A stretch of DNA of 64,000 bases from assembly GCF_002836475.1 (NCBI RefSeq), contig NZ_PJBJ01000030.1, forward strand, positions 1,302,001 through 1,366,000, in the 5' to 3' direction. Numbering within the stretch: position 1 is the first letter of the stretch; each line of letters starts with the position of its first letter. The notes below the pieces were generated by a model. It was not told the DNA's origin. It ran no database searches and worked only from the letters and a program-made list of their open reading frames with translations. This document shows positions 18,704-26,225 of this stretch, piece after piece. Made by a program: the position numbers and the translations under genes. This DNA is from Flavobacterium sp. ALD4. GTDB taxonomy: Bacteria; Bacteroidota; Bacteroidia; Flavobacteriales; Flavobacteriaceae.

Positions 18704-19435
18704 TTAGTTTTTAGATGCCGAATAAATAGTAGCGACTCCAAAAGTTTGCGGTAAGGCTATTACATCTATAAACCCAATTTTCCTCAATATATTGTTTAAA
18801 GCTTCTCCATAAGGAAATGCAGCCGCCGATTCTGACAAATATCCATAAGCCACATCGTCTTTTGAGAAAAGTTTACCTATGATTGGTAGTATGTTTTTAC
18901 TGTAAAAATTATATCCTTGTTTGTAAGGGGTTTTGTCAGGTACAGAGGTTTCTAAAATCACAAAAACACCATTTGGTTTTAAGACACGTAATATTTCTTT
19001 TAATCCTTTTTCAAGAGTCTCAAAATTCCGTACGCCGAACGCAACTGTTATTGCGTCAAAATAATTGTCTTCAAAAGGCATATTTTCAGAATCCCCTAAC
19101 ACCATTTCTATAGTATTGGATAGTTTCTTGTCGGCAATTTTTTTTACGCCTACTTCTAGCATTCCAGCAGAAATGTCTAAGCCAATAATTTTTTTGGCAT
19201 CAGTCTGCGCCATTAAAATAGCTAAATCACCTGTTCCTGTTGCGATATCCAAGATGATCTCTGGATTTGATTTTGTAACAATTTTCAATACTTTTTTCCG
19301 CCATTTTATATCTATTCCAAAAGAAATGACACGATTTAAATTATCGTAATTTCCAGAAATGGCATCAAACATTTTTGCAACCTGTTCTTTTTTTCCTAAA
19401 GCTGAATCTTTATACGGAGTTATGTTCTTTGACAT
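18704..19435 (-). CDS. ubiE: Demethylmenaquinone C-methyltransferase UbiE/MenG
   Basis: This class I SAM-dependent methyltransferase of 243 residues catalyses the last step of menaquinone synthesis, since Bacteroidota use menaquinone. Motif I is [15 protein letters not shown] near residue 65. The UbiE signatures are [19 protein letters not shown] near 30 and [15 protein letters not shown]. It heads a two-gene unit with porT. Confidence 0.93.
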   Translation of the reverse strand: MSKNITPYKDSALGKKEQVAKMFDAISGNYDNLNRVISFGIDIKWRKKVLKIVTKSNPEIILDIATGTGDLAILMAQTDAKKIIGLDISAGMLEVGVKKIADKKLSNTIEMVLGDSENMPFEDNYFDAITVAFGVRNFETLEKGLKEILRVLKPNGVFVILETSVPDKTPYKQGYNFYSKNILPIIGKLFSKDDVAYGYLSESAAAFPYGEALNNILRKIGFIDVIALPQTFGVATIYSASKN

Positions 19436-19451
19436 TTTTTTTAATTTTTAA

Positions 19452-19499
19452 CAAATATAAGACAATCTATTTTGAACTGTAATTCTGATTTCAAAATAG
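19452..19499 (-). promoter_or_regulatory. ubiE -7 element and adjacent inverted repeat
   Basis: On the minus strand TATATTTG (19452-19459) matches TAnnTTTG 17 bases upstream of ubiE. Just behind it lies a 10-bp inverted repeat (CTATTTTGAA at 19467-19476, TTCAAAATAG at 19490-19499) that could be an operator. Nothing else was recognised between ubiE and the next small gene. Confidence 0.4.
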
Positions 19500-19657
19500 T
19501 AAGAAAAAAAGTCAAAATCAGAGTTCCCTTTGAATTTGTGAAAGAATGGGTATAAAAAGTCAGACTATTGAAAAAAATGAAATATCACTAAAAGTGGGTA
19601 TTGTGTGCACATATTTTTATTACGAGTTTTACACTATTAACTTCTAATAGTTTTTCA

Positions 19658-19975
19658 ATGGTTAAAAGGGAATTAATGACCCAATTCAAGTGGTTGATTT
19701 TTGCGCTAATTATATCGCTTGTTCTTGTTAGCGGTTTTGACGGTACTGTTTTAAAAAGCGGTAGTGTATTACTTGCGCAGCATACGTTCTTAGGATTAAA
19801 TTTGTTTTTGGAAATTTCAATTTTTTTTGTCTTTAGTACCTTCGTGGTATTTGGTATTAAAGGCTTTTTTGAGATGTACTCTCAAAAAACATCAAATGTT
19901 ATACTCTTCATTTCTGGAGTTTTATTGACATTCGTTATTTTTATTTTGTGTTATCAAATACTGTTTCAAGAGTAG
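19658..19975 (+). CDS. Small three-helix membrane protein of unknown function
   Basis: This 105-residue frame has about three hydrophobic segments (WLIFALIISLVLVSGF, a middle one from LNLFLEISIFFVFSTFVVFG, and a C-terminal one ending ILCYQILFQE). The family is not recognised. An in-frame ATG at 19676 gives a 99-residue alternative, and the frame is open further upstream to 19601. A strong terminator follows 25 bases after the stop, which supports a real transcription unit. Confidence 0.55.
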   Translation: MVKRELMTQFKWLIFALIISLVLVSGFDGTVLKSGSVLLAQHTFLGLNLFLEISIFFVFSTFVVFGIKGFFEMYSQKTSNVILFISGVLLTFVIFILCYQILFQE

Positions 19976-19999
19976 GTCATTTTCCCAATCATTGTTTAA

Positions 20000-20033
20000 A
20001 AAAAAACACCCCAGTTTGTCGGGGTGTTTTTTT
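20000..20033. terminator. Bidirectional terminator between small membrane gene and folA
   Basis: Thirteen-bp arms with a GC core (CACCCC / GGGGTG) and an 8-nt loop are flanked by A and T runs on the two sides, so it can end transcription from both converging genes. The right end overlaps the folA stop region. Confidence 0.88.
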
Positions 20034-20514
20034 ATTTTCTAACGTAAGTTTGATAGGTGTAATCAAATCGATGTTTATCGTCCTTTGGTTGGTGTTCAGA
20101 AAGTATTATTTCCCAGTCCTTAGGATTAATTTCCGGAAAAAACGCATCTGCTTCAAAGGCGTGATGGACGCGCGTAAGTTCAATTTTGTCTGAAAAAGGA
20201 ATTCCTAAATTATAAATTTCTCCTCCCCCTATGATGTATATTGGTTTATCTGACGGGCATACTGCTATTGCTTTCTCCATGCTGTTGACTACGATACAGC
20301 CCTCTGGATTATAATTTTCCTGACGGCTTATAACGATATGTGTTCTATTAGGTAGGGGTTTAGGAAAACTTTCGAATGTTTTTCGGCCCATAATGATATG
20401 ATGTCCTGAAGTGAGGTTTTTGAACCTTTTGAAATCATTGGGTAAATGCCAAACCAGTTCATTGTTTTTTCCAAGTGCGTTATTTTCTGACGCTGCCGCA
20501 ATCATTATAATCAT
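20032..20514 (-). CDS. folA: Dihydrofolate reductase
   Basis: This 160-residue enzyme reduces dihydrofolate to tetrahydrofolate. Conserved features are the N-terminal IMIAAASENNALGKNNELVWHLPNDF loop with the substrate Asp, GRKTFES near residue 45, and IIGGGEIY near 95. Chromosomal thyA lies about 0.9 kb away and regenerates the substrate. The start overlaps the upstream 2TM gene by 4 bases. Confidence 0.95.
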   Translation of the reverse strand: MIIMIAAASENNALGKNNELVWHLPNDFKRFKNLTSGHHIIMGRKTFESFPKPLPNRTHIVISRQENYNPEGCIVVNSMEKAIAVCPSDKPIYIIGGGEIYNLGIPFSDKIELTRVHHAFEADAFFPEINPKDWEIILSEHQPKDDKHRFDYTYQTYVRK

Positions 20515-20858
20515 ATTTCTAGTTCTTGTGTTGAAGTGTCTTCAGTTATTTGTGCTTGTAATTCAGCTATTTTGTTTTTTTGCAATCCAACCAGTCTGTC
20601 AATTTGATCTCTTTCCCAGTTTTTATTCATAAACCGATCGGTTATAAACACTTTAATGAAATGTAAAAGAAAAATAAAAAACCAAACGGTAATTGCGTAA
20701 ATGTACCAATTTGAATTTAATCCAAAATTAAAAAGTTTAACGGAGACAAACAAAAATAAACTGGCTAAAAATAGAAGGACAAAATGAAGATACAAACCTT
20801 TTTTTTGTTTTAATCTCTTTCGTGCATATTCATACAGTTCATGTTGTTCTCTTTCCAT
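20511..20858 (-). CDS. 2TM domain-containing small membrane protein
   Basis: This 115-residue protein has a basic N-terminal helix (YEYARKRLKQKKG), two hydrophobic helices (about 24-42 and 52-72) and a charged C-terminal helix starting FMNKNWERDQIDRLV. This pattern is the 2TM domain, common in Bacteroidota, sometimes fused to kinases and of unknown function. Its stop overlaps the folA start by 4 bases, so the two are probably translated together. Confidence 0.8.
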   Translation of the reverse strand: MEREQHELYEYARKRLKQKKGLYLHFVLLFLASLFLFVSVKLFNFGLNSNWYIYAITVWFFIFLLHFIKVFITDRFMNKNWERDQIDRLVGLQKNKIAELQAQITEDTSTQELEI

Positions 20859-20929
20859 CAGTTGAATTTTTGTTTATAAAGATAAAATTTAATTTGGAAA
20901 GTCGTCATTTAGCATATGTTATATTTATT

Positions 20930-20945
20930 AAGAAAACGTTTTCTT
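20930..20945. promoter_or_regulatory. 16-bp palindrome with LacI-type operator look
   Basis: AAGAAAACGTTTTCTT is a perfect palindrome centred on CG, the style of LacI/CcpA-family operators. It lies in the 237-base divergent region between the 2TM gene and the glycogen-binding-like gene. A TAAATTTG -7-like octamer for the latter is at 21052-21059. No LacI-family gene is in the window. Confidence 0.35.
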
Positions 20946-21095
20946 TTTTATTTAATAAAAATAAAGGTTTAGATAATTGATGGATTAGTTAAAATTTAAC
21001 ATAGTTTGCCGCATTCTGTTAATTCTATCTAGGGTATGTTTTTATTTCAATTAAATTTGTTTTCTTTGTTTTATAACATTAAAAATGAAAGCGTT

Positions 21096-21392
21096 ATGGC
21101 TATTAAGAAACAGTTCGTAAAGACTAAACCAGTTTGTAAAGTTACTTTTTCAGTAGCTGCAAAAGAGGCAGGTGAAGTTGCAGTTATCGGAGATTTTAAC
21201 AATTGGAATCCCAAAGAAGGAGCTTTAAATAAATTGAAAAACGGAACTTTCAAAGGAGTTTTTAGTGTCGACAAGGATGCTTCTTACGAATTTAAATACG
21301 TAATTGATGGCGCTTTTATGAACGAAACTGAAGCGGATTCTTTCAAATGGAACGAATTTGCCGGAGCTGAAAACAGTGTTTTAGAGGTTTAA
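21096..21392 (+). CDS. Isoamylase N-terminal/AMPK1-CBM (CBM48) domain protein
   Basis: The protein has 98 residues and consists almost wholly of one early-set Ig-like domain. The signature CKVTFSVAAKEAGEVAVIGDFNNWNP is followed by YEFKYVIDG, as in the glycogen-binding modules of AMPK beta and branching enzymes. No catalytic domain is attached. The start MAIKKQFVKTKP fits known stand-alone members; an upstream ATG would add 20 hydrophobic residues overlapping the promoter. It may bind glycogen-like polysaccharide in the cytoplasm. Confidence 0.82.
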   Translation: MAIKKQFVKTKPVCKVTFSVAAKEAGEVAVIGDFNNWNPKEGALNKLKNGTFKGVFSVDKDASYEFKYVIDGAFMNETEADSFKWNEFAGAENSVLEV

Positions 21393-21404
21393 ACCTCTAA
21401 AACA
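21377..21404 (+). terminator. Loopless 28-bp palindrome terminator overlapping the stop codon
   Basis: The sequence from 21377 to 21404 is a perfect palindrome (half-site TGTTTTAGAGGTTT) that includes the last codons and the TAA at 21390-21392. A T-rich stretch follows. It may act in both directions for the convergent thyA. Confidence 0.65.
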
Positions 21405-21414
21405 TTTTTATTTA

Positions 21415-22239
21415 CTATACTGCAACATTGCCTTTAATAAGAGGATGGGGATCATATCCTTCCAGCGTAAAATCATCAAATTCAAATTTGAAAATGTCTT
21501 TTACGGACGGATTTAAAATCATTTTTGGTAGTGATTTTGGTTCTCTGGATAATTGCAGCTGCAGCTGCTCTATATGATTGTTGTAAATGTGTGCATCTCC
21601 AAAAGTGTGAATGAACTCACCCGCTTCCAAATCGCAAACCTGTGCAATCATTATAGTAAGTAAGGCATAAGATGCAATATTAAAAGGTACTCCTAAGAAT
21701 ATATCAGCACTGCGCTGGTACAATTGGCAGGATAATTTACCATTGGCCACATAAAATTGAAAGAAAGCGTGGCAAGGCGGTAACGCCGCTTTATTGTTGG
21801 CTACATTTTCTTCAAATGATTTTGTGGTGTCAGGCAGTACAGATGGATTCCAAGCGGAAACAAGCATTCTGCGACTGTTTGGGTTCGTTTTCAGTTCAGT
21901 TATTAAATCTGCTATTTGGTCGATTTCTTCACTGTTCCAGTTGCGCCATTGATGACCATAAACAGGGCCTAAGTCGCCATTGGTGTCAGCCCAGGCATCC
22001 CAAATTTTCACGCCGTTTTCTTGAAGGTATTTAATATTTGTATCGCCTTTTAAGAACCAAAGCAATTCATAAACGATGGATTTGAAGTGTAATTTCTTAG
22101 TGGTTACCATTGGAAAACCCTCGCTTAAGTCAAAACGCATCTGATGACCAAAAACACTTATTGTTCCTGTTCCCGTTCTGTCTCCTTTTTGACAACCGTT
22201 GTCCATAACGTGTTGCACTAAGTCTAAATATTGCTTCAT
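21415..22239 (-). CDS. thyA: Thymidylate synthase
   Basis: ThyA methylates dUMP using methylene-tetrahydrofolate. The start at 22239 ([15 protein letters not shown]) was chosen because this is the family N-terminus; the frame stays open 18 codons upstream. Catalytic Cys lies in [13 protein letters not shown]. Substrate motifs are [11 protein letters not shown] and [21 protein letters not shown]. At 274 residues it is close to the E. coli length. It functions with folA in the folate cycle and lies 70 bases downstream of the bifunctional-nuclease gene. Confidence 0.96.
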   Translation of the reverse strand: MKQYLDLVQHVMDNGCQKGDRTGTGTISVFGHQMRFDLSEGFPMVTTKKLHFKSIVYELLWFLKGDTNIKYLQENGVKIWDAWADTNGDLGPVYGHQWRNWNSEEIDQIADLITELKTNPNSRRMLVSAWNPSVLPDTTKSFEENVANNKAALPPCHAFFQFYVANGKLSCQLYQRSADIFLGVPFNIASYALLTIMIAQVCDLEAGEFIHTFGDAHIYNNHIEQLQLQLSREPKSLPKMILNPSVKDIFKFEFDDFTLEGYDPHPLIKGNVAV

Positions 22240-22309
22240 TGAAATGTTTGTTTGAGAATTTGATAATCTGGTAATGCATTCAAAAGTAACCAAATTGACG
22301 TTTAGACAA

Positions 22310-22939
22310 CTAAGATTCTCTTTTAGAAATTTCGTCTCTTATTTTAGCTGCTTTCTCATAATCCTCTTGCAGGACAGCCTGGTCAAGTAATTCACTTAAT
22401 TCTTGAAGACTGTGCTTAATGTAGATTCTACCGGATTGATTGCTTTCTTCTTCATTTCCGAAAGTTTCGGGGTTAGAGAGAATGTCATCTATTTCTTGTG
22501 AATCTTTATCCGTTTCTTGGGAATTCGCTTTCAGGTAAATACCCGCTTTGTCCAAAATGTTTTTATACGTGTAGATAGGAGCATTAAATCGCAATGCTAA
22601 TGCTATAGCATCAGAAGTGCGTGCGTCTATTATTTCTTCAATTTTATCTCTTTCGCAAATGATGCTGGAATAAAATACTCCATCAACAAGCTTGTGGATG
22701 ATAACCTGTTTTATAATGATGTCGAATCTTTCAGCGAAATTTTTGAATAAATCATGTGTCAATGGACGAGGGGGCTTAATTTCTTTTTCTAAGGCTATTG
22801 CTATAGATTGTGCCTCAAAAGCACCTATAACAATTGGTAGTTTTCTTTCGCCATCAACTTCGTTCAAAATCAAAGCATATGCTCCATTCTGTGTTTGACT
22901 GTATGAAATTCCTTTTATCGATAATTTAACTAAGCTCAT
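22310..22939 (-). CDS. Bifunctional nuclease (BFN/DUF151) domain protein with UVR motif
   Basis: This 209-residue protein has an N-terminal BFN domain (about 1-130, with [18 protein letters not shown] and [18 protein letters not shown]), then an acidic linker. The C-terminal UVR-like helix pair ([21 protein letters not shown]) is as in UvrB/UvrC and McsA. Plant BFN members have RNase and DNase activity; the role in bacteria is unclear. It is the upstream partner of thyA. Confidence 0.85.
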   Translation of the reverse strand: MSLVKLSIKGISYSQTQNGAYALILNEVDGERKLPIVIGAFEAQSIAIALEKEIKPPRPLTHDLFKNFAERFDIIIKQVIIHKLVDGVFYSSIICERDKIEEIIDARTSDAIALALRFNAPIYTYKNILDKAGIYLKANSQETDKDSQEIDDILSNPETFGNEEESNQSGRIYIKHSLQELSELLDQAVLQEDYEKAAKIRDEISKRES

Positions 22940-23031
22940 AATTGCTGAAATGAAAAGTACGGAGTACCTAATTTAAAGATTTAATTTTTGTTATTAAACT
23001 TGGGTGCAATTTTAATAAAAAAATGACAGAC

Positions 23032-23080
23032 AAAAAAACTGCCTGAAAACAAAGGTACGATTATCTTGTTTTCAGGCAGC
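23032..23080 (-). terminator. Terminator of the etfBA operon
   Basis: Exact 14-bp arms (CTGCCTGAAAACAA at 23039-23052 and its complement at 23066-23079) are followed on the minus strand by seven T. It lies 24 bases after the etfA stop. Confidence 0.88.
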
Positions 23081-23103
23081 TATATTTATTAAAGAATATT
23101 ACA

Positions 23104-24072
23104 TTATGATTGTTGTAACTTAAACTCTTTAAATTTCTCTATTAACCTTGGGACAACATCAAATGCATCACCAACAATCCCATAGTCAGCGACTTTGAAA
23201 AACGGTGCCTCTGGATCATTATTAATAACCACTTTTATTTTTGAAGAGCTTATTCCTGCAATATGCTGGATAGCTCCTGATATTCCTATAGCAATATATA
23301 GATTAGTTGCTACGGGTTTTCCTGTTTGACCAACGTGTTCTCCATGAGGTCTCCATCCCAAGTCTGATACGGGTTTAGAACAGGCAGTTGCCGCACCAAG
23401 AACAGAGGCTAATTCTTCAATCATTCCCCAGTTTTCAGGTGCTTTTATTCCGCGACCTGCAGAAACTACGATTTCAGCATCAGCTATTGATACTTTTCCG
23501 GATACTTTTTCTACTGATTCCACTTTTACTCCGAAATCATTTTCTCCAATACTTGGATCAAAATCCTCTTGTGTTAACGTAGATGGGTTTTCATAAATGC
23601 CATAAGAGTTTTTGGCAAGTCCAAGGACTTTTACGTCAGTGTTGATTTCAGTTGTATTGAATGCTTTATTTGAAAACGCATTTCTTTTTACTTGAAAAGG
23701 GGAAGTGCTTAAAGGCAGCCCCACAACATTTGAAGCAAAACCAGCTTCTAAAGCTACTGCAACCAGTGATGAAAGGTAGATACTGTCAGTTGTTGATGAA
23801 AGTAAAATTACTTTAGCGCTTTCTTTTTGCGCCGCTTGTTTGATAACATCAGCATACGCTTTAGCAGTAAATGCTGCTAATCTATCATTGTTTACTTTTA
23901 ATACTTTGTCTACTCCATATTTAGACAATTCTGAAACATCACCAGCGTTAATTGTCACCGCGGTTACAGTTGTTCCTAAAGATTCGGCTACTTTTTTTGC
24001 ATAAGAGGCTAATTCAAAAGCTACTTTTTTGAGTTTCCCTTCCGCAGATTCTGCATATATTAATATTGACAT
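23104..24072 (-). CDS. etfA: Electron transfer flavoprotein subunit alpha
   Basis: EtfA of 322 residues binds the redox FAD. The C-terminal FAD domain has the expected motifs: VSAGRGI, GAATACSKPVSDLGWRPHGEHVGQTGKPVATNLYI (split signature) and INNDPEAPFF. The heterodimer carries electrons from acyl-CoA dehydrogenases to the quinone pool. It follows etfB by 84 bases. Confidence 0.94.
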   Translation of the reverse strand: MSILIYAESAEGKLKKVAFELASYAKKVAESLGTTVTAVTINAGDVSELSKYGVDKVLKVNNDRLAAFTAKAYADVIKQAAQKESAKVILLSSTTDSIYLSSLVAVALEAGFASNVVGLPLSTSPFQVKRNAFSNKAFNTTEINTDVKVLGLAKNSYGIYENPSTLTQEDFDPSIGENDFGVKVESVEKVSGKVSIADAEIVVSAGRGIKAPENWGMIEELASVLGAATACSKPVSDLGWRPHGEHVGQTGKPVATNLYIAIGISGAIQHIAGISSSKIKVVINNDPEAPFFKVADYGIVGDAFDVVPRLIEKFKEFKLQQS

Positions 24073-24073
24073 A

Positions 24074-24102
24074 AGATTTAATATTTAAGATTAACGATTT
24101 TG
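24074..24102. repeat. AT-rich intergenic repeat (GATTAACGATTTT type)
   Basis: The etfB-etfA gap contains GATTAACGATTTTGGATTT. The same core recurs as GGATTAACGATTTTACATT at about 45048-45066 after metZ. No coding content is seen. It looks like a low-complexity dispersed element. Confidence 0.5.
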
Positions 24103-24156
24103 GATTTTTTGACTAGTTATTTTTAGATTTTATTTTGCAATCTAAACTCAATAATC

Positions 24157-24903
24157 TTAAATCACCTTCGCTTCGTTGTGTAATAAGTCGATTAATTCAT
24201 CTAAGTTATCAGAAGAAATTAAATGCACGGCAGATCTAGGTGCCGGTTTTTCAAATTTTACCGCTTTAGTGTTTACTGGAGCGTCAATAGGTTCAACTAT
24301 CGTTAACGCTTTAGATCTGGCAGTCATAATTCCTCTCATGTTTGGAATACGCAAGTCTTTTTCTTCCACTAACCCTTTTTGTCCGCCAATAATTAATGGA
24401 AGTGAAGTAGAAACAGTTTCTTTACCACCGTCAATTTCACGAATTGCTGTTACAGCTGATCCGTCAATGGTAAGGCTAGTACAAGAATTAATGAAATTAT
24501 AACCAAGGATGCCTGAAATCATTCCAGGAACCATTCCTCCATTATAATCTAACGATTCTTTTCCTGCGATAACAAGATCATATTCACCATTTTTTATTAC
24601 ATCGGCAAGTTGTTTTGCTACGAAGAAACCATCAGTAGCGGTCGCGTTTACACGAATTGCTTCGTTTGCTCCAATAGCTAATGCTTTCCTTAGAGTAGGT
24701 TCAGTTTCTGGTCCTCCAACATTTACAACAGTTACTGTTGCTCCTTGTTTTTCTTGAAACCATATTGCACGTGTTAATCCGAATTCGTCATTTGGATTAA
24801 TTACATATTGTACCCCATTGGTATCGAATTCTGAATCACCATTGGTAAAATTAATTTTTGAAGTAGTATCAGGAACGTGACTGATGCAAACTAATATTTT
24901 CAT
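24157..24903 (-). CDS. etfB: Electron transfer flavoprotein subunit beta
   Basis: EtfB of 248 residues holds AMP and the recognition loop for partner dehydrogenases. Family features are MKILVCISHVPDT, YVINPNDEFGLTRAIWFQEK, LVIAGKESLDYNGGMVPG, and a C-terminal arm contacting EtfA. It is the first gene of the pair. A TAATTTTG -7 element precedes it at 24937-24944. Confidence 0.94.
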   Translation of the reverse strand: MKILVCISHVPDTTSKINFTNGDSEFDTNGVQYVINPNDEFGLTRAIWFQEKQGATVTVVNVGGPETEPTLRKALAIGANEAIRVNATATDGFFVAKQLADVIKNGEYDLVIAGKESLDYNGGMVPGMISGILGYNFINSCTSLTIDGSAVTAIREIDGGKETVSTSLPLIIGGQKGLVEEKDLRIPNMRGIMTARSKALTIVEPIDAPVNTKAVKFEKPAPRSAVHLISSDNLDELIDLLHNEAKVI

Positions 24904-24936
24904 AGGATTGTTTTTTATTTTTCTAATAGTCTTTTA

Positions 24937-24981
24937 CAAAATTAGAATAATATTTCGAATAATATACTATGCGCGCATAGT
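24937..24981 (-). promoter_or_regulatory. etfBA promoter region with a 16-bp palindrome
   Basis: On the minus strand TAATTTTG (24937-24944) fits TAnnTTTG. ACTATGCGCGCATAGT at 24966-24981 is a perfect, GC-centred palindrome in an AT-rich stretch, about 22 bases behind that -7 element, so an activator or repressor could bind it. The rest of the 276-base etfB-pdhB divergent region shows nothing else recognised. Confidence 0.45.
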
Positions 24982-25140
24982 TTTTTTAGCTAGCTATTAC
25001 GTTTTCGTTCTGGTGACAATAGCGGCATCTTTATTGCAGTAGAGTTTATTGGAACTAAACCACAGGAAGATGTAGCATCTAAGAGGAAGCGCTGCTGATT
25101 ATTTTAGAGCAATTTATGCGAAAAAGTGAGATAAAATATT

Positions 25141-25148
25141 TATTTTTG
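25141..25148 (+). promoter_or_regulatory. pdhB -7 element
   Basis: TATTTTTG is an exact TAnnTTTG match 31 bases before the pdhB ATG. A degenerate TATG is about 19 bases further upstream. Confidence 0.5.
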
Positions 25149-25179
25149 TATTCGAAATTACACACATACAATATCAAAT

Positions 25180-26157
25180 ATGAGAACGATACAATTTAGA
25201 GAGGCCATTTGTGAAGCAATGAGCGAAGAAATGCGTAATGATGAGTCTATATACTTAATGGGTGAAGAGGTTGCTGAATATAATGGCGCTTACAAGGCAT
25301 CAAAGGGTATGCTTGCAGAATTTGGAGAAAAAAGAGTTATCGACACTCCTATTGCGGAGCTAGGATTTACTGGAATTGCAGTGGGTTCAGCAATGAATGG
25401 TTGCAGGCCGATTGTGGAATACATGACTTTTAATTTCTGTCTTGTCGGAATTGATCAAATTATAAATAACGCAGCCAAAATGCGTCAGATGACTGGAGGT
25501 CAGTTTAATGTGCCTATCGTTTTTCGTGGACCAACTGCTTCAGCTGGACAATTAGGGGCAACGCACTCACAGGCATTAGAAAACTGGTTTGCAAATACTC
25601 CGGGTCTTAAGGTAATTGTTCCTTCGACGGTTTATGATGCGAAAGGGCTTTTGAAAGCAGCTATACGTGATAACGACCCCGTGATTTTTATGGAATCCGA
25701 ACAAATGTACGGTGATAAAGGTGAGGTGCCAGACGGCGAATATATTATTCCAATCGGTGTTGCGGATATTAAACGTGAAGGAACTGACGTGACTATCGTT
25801 TCTTTCGGAAAAATCATAAAGGAAGCGCATATTGCAGCAGAGGAATTAGCCAAAGAAGGTATTTCATGTGAGATTATCGATTTGAGAACGGTTCGTCCAA
25901 TGGATTATGACACTATTTTAACGTCCGTTAAAAAAACAAATAGATTAGTTGTTCTTGAAGAAGCTTGGCCTTTTGCAAGTGTTGCTTCTGAGATCACCTA
26001 TATTGTTCAAGAACGTGCTTTTGACTTTCTTGATGCACCAATTCAGCGTATTACAACTGCTGACACGCCAGCTCCTTATTCTCCAGTCTTGTTGAAAGAA
26101 TGGTTGCCTAACGCTGATGACGTGATTAAAGCGGTTAAAAAAGTAATGTATAAATAA
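25180..26157 (+). CDS. pdhB: Pyruvate dehydrogenase E1 component subunit beta
   Basis: This 325-residue beta subunit of a heterotetrameric E1 provides part of the thiamine-diphosphate site and the E2-binding C-terminal domain. Signatures are MRTIQFREAICEAMSEEM, the conserved Glu region DTPIAELGFTGIAVG, and RGPTASAGQLGATHSQ. The C-terminal transketolase domain has DLRTVRPMDYDTI and the proline-rich end TPAPYSP. The alpha subunit and E2 genes are not adjacent in this window. A related branched-chain E1 beta is the alternative. Confidence 0.88.
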   Translation: MRTIQFREAICEAMSEEMRNDESIYLMGEEVAEYNGAYKASKGMLAEFGEKRVIDTPIAELGFTGIAVGSAMNGCRPIVEYMTFNFCLVGIDQIINNAAKMRQMTGGQFNVPIVFRGPTASAGQLGATHSQALENWFANTPGLKVIVPSTVYDAKGLLKAAIRDNDPVIFMESEQMYGDKGEVPDGEYIIPIGVADIKREGTDVTIVSFGKIIKEAHIAAEELAKEGISCEIIDLRTVRPMDYDTILTSVKKTNRLVVLEEAWPFASVASEITYIVQERAFDFLDAPIQRITTADTPAPYSPVLLKEWLPNADDVIKAVKKVMYK

Positions 26158-26179
26158 TATAACAATTATACTATTAAGG

Positions 26180-26214
26180 CTTCATCATGCGTTAGTATGA
26201 TGAAGTTTTTTTTT
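26180..26214 (+). terminator. pdhB terminator
   Basis: CTTCATCAT and ATGATGAAG form a 9-bp stem with an 8-nt loop and a run of nine T. It lies between the pdhB stop and the next start at 26226. Confidence 0.9.
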
Positions 26215-26225
26215 TAAAGTGAATT

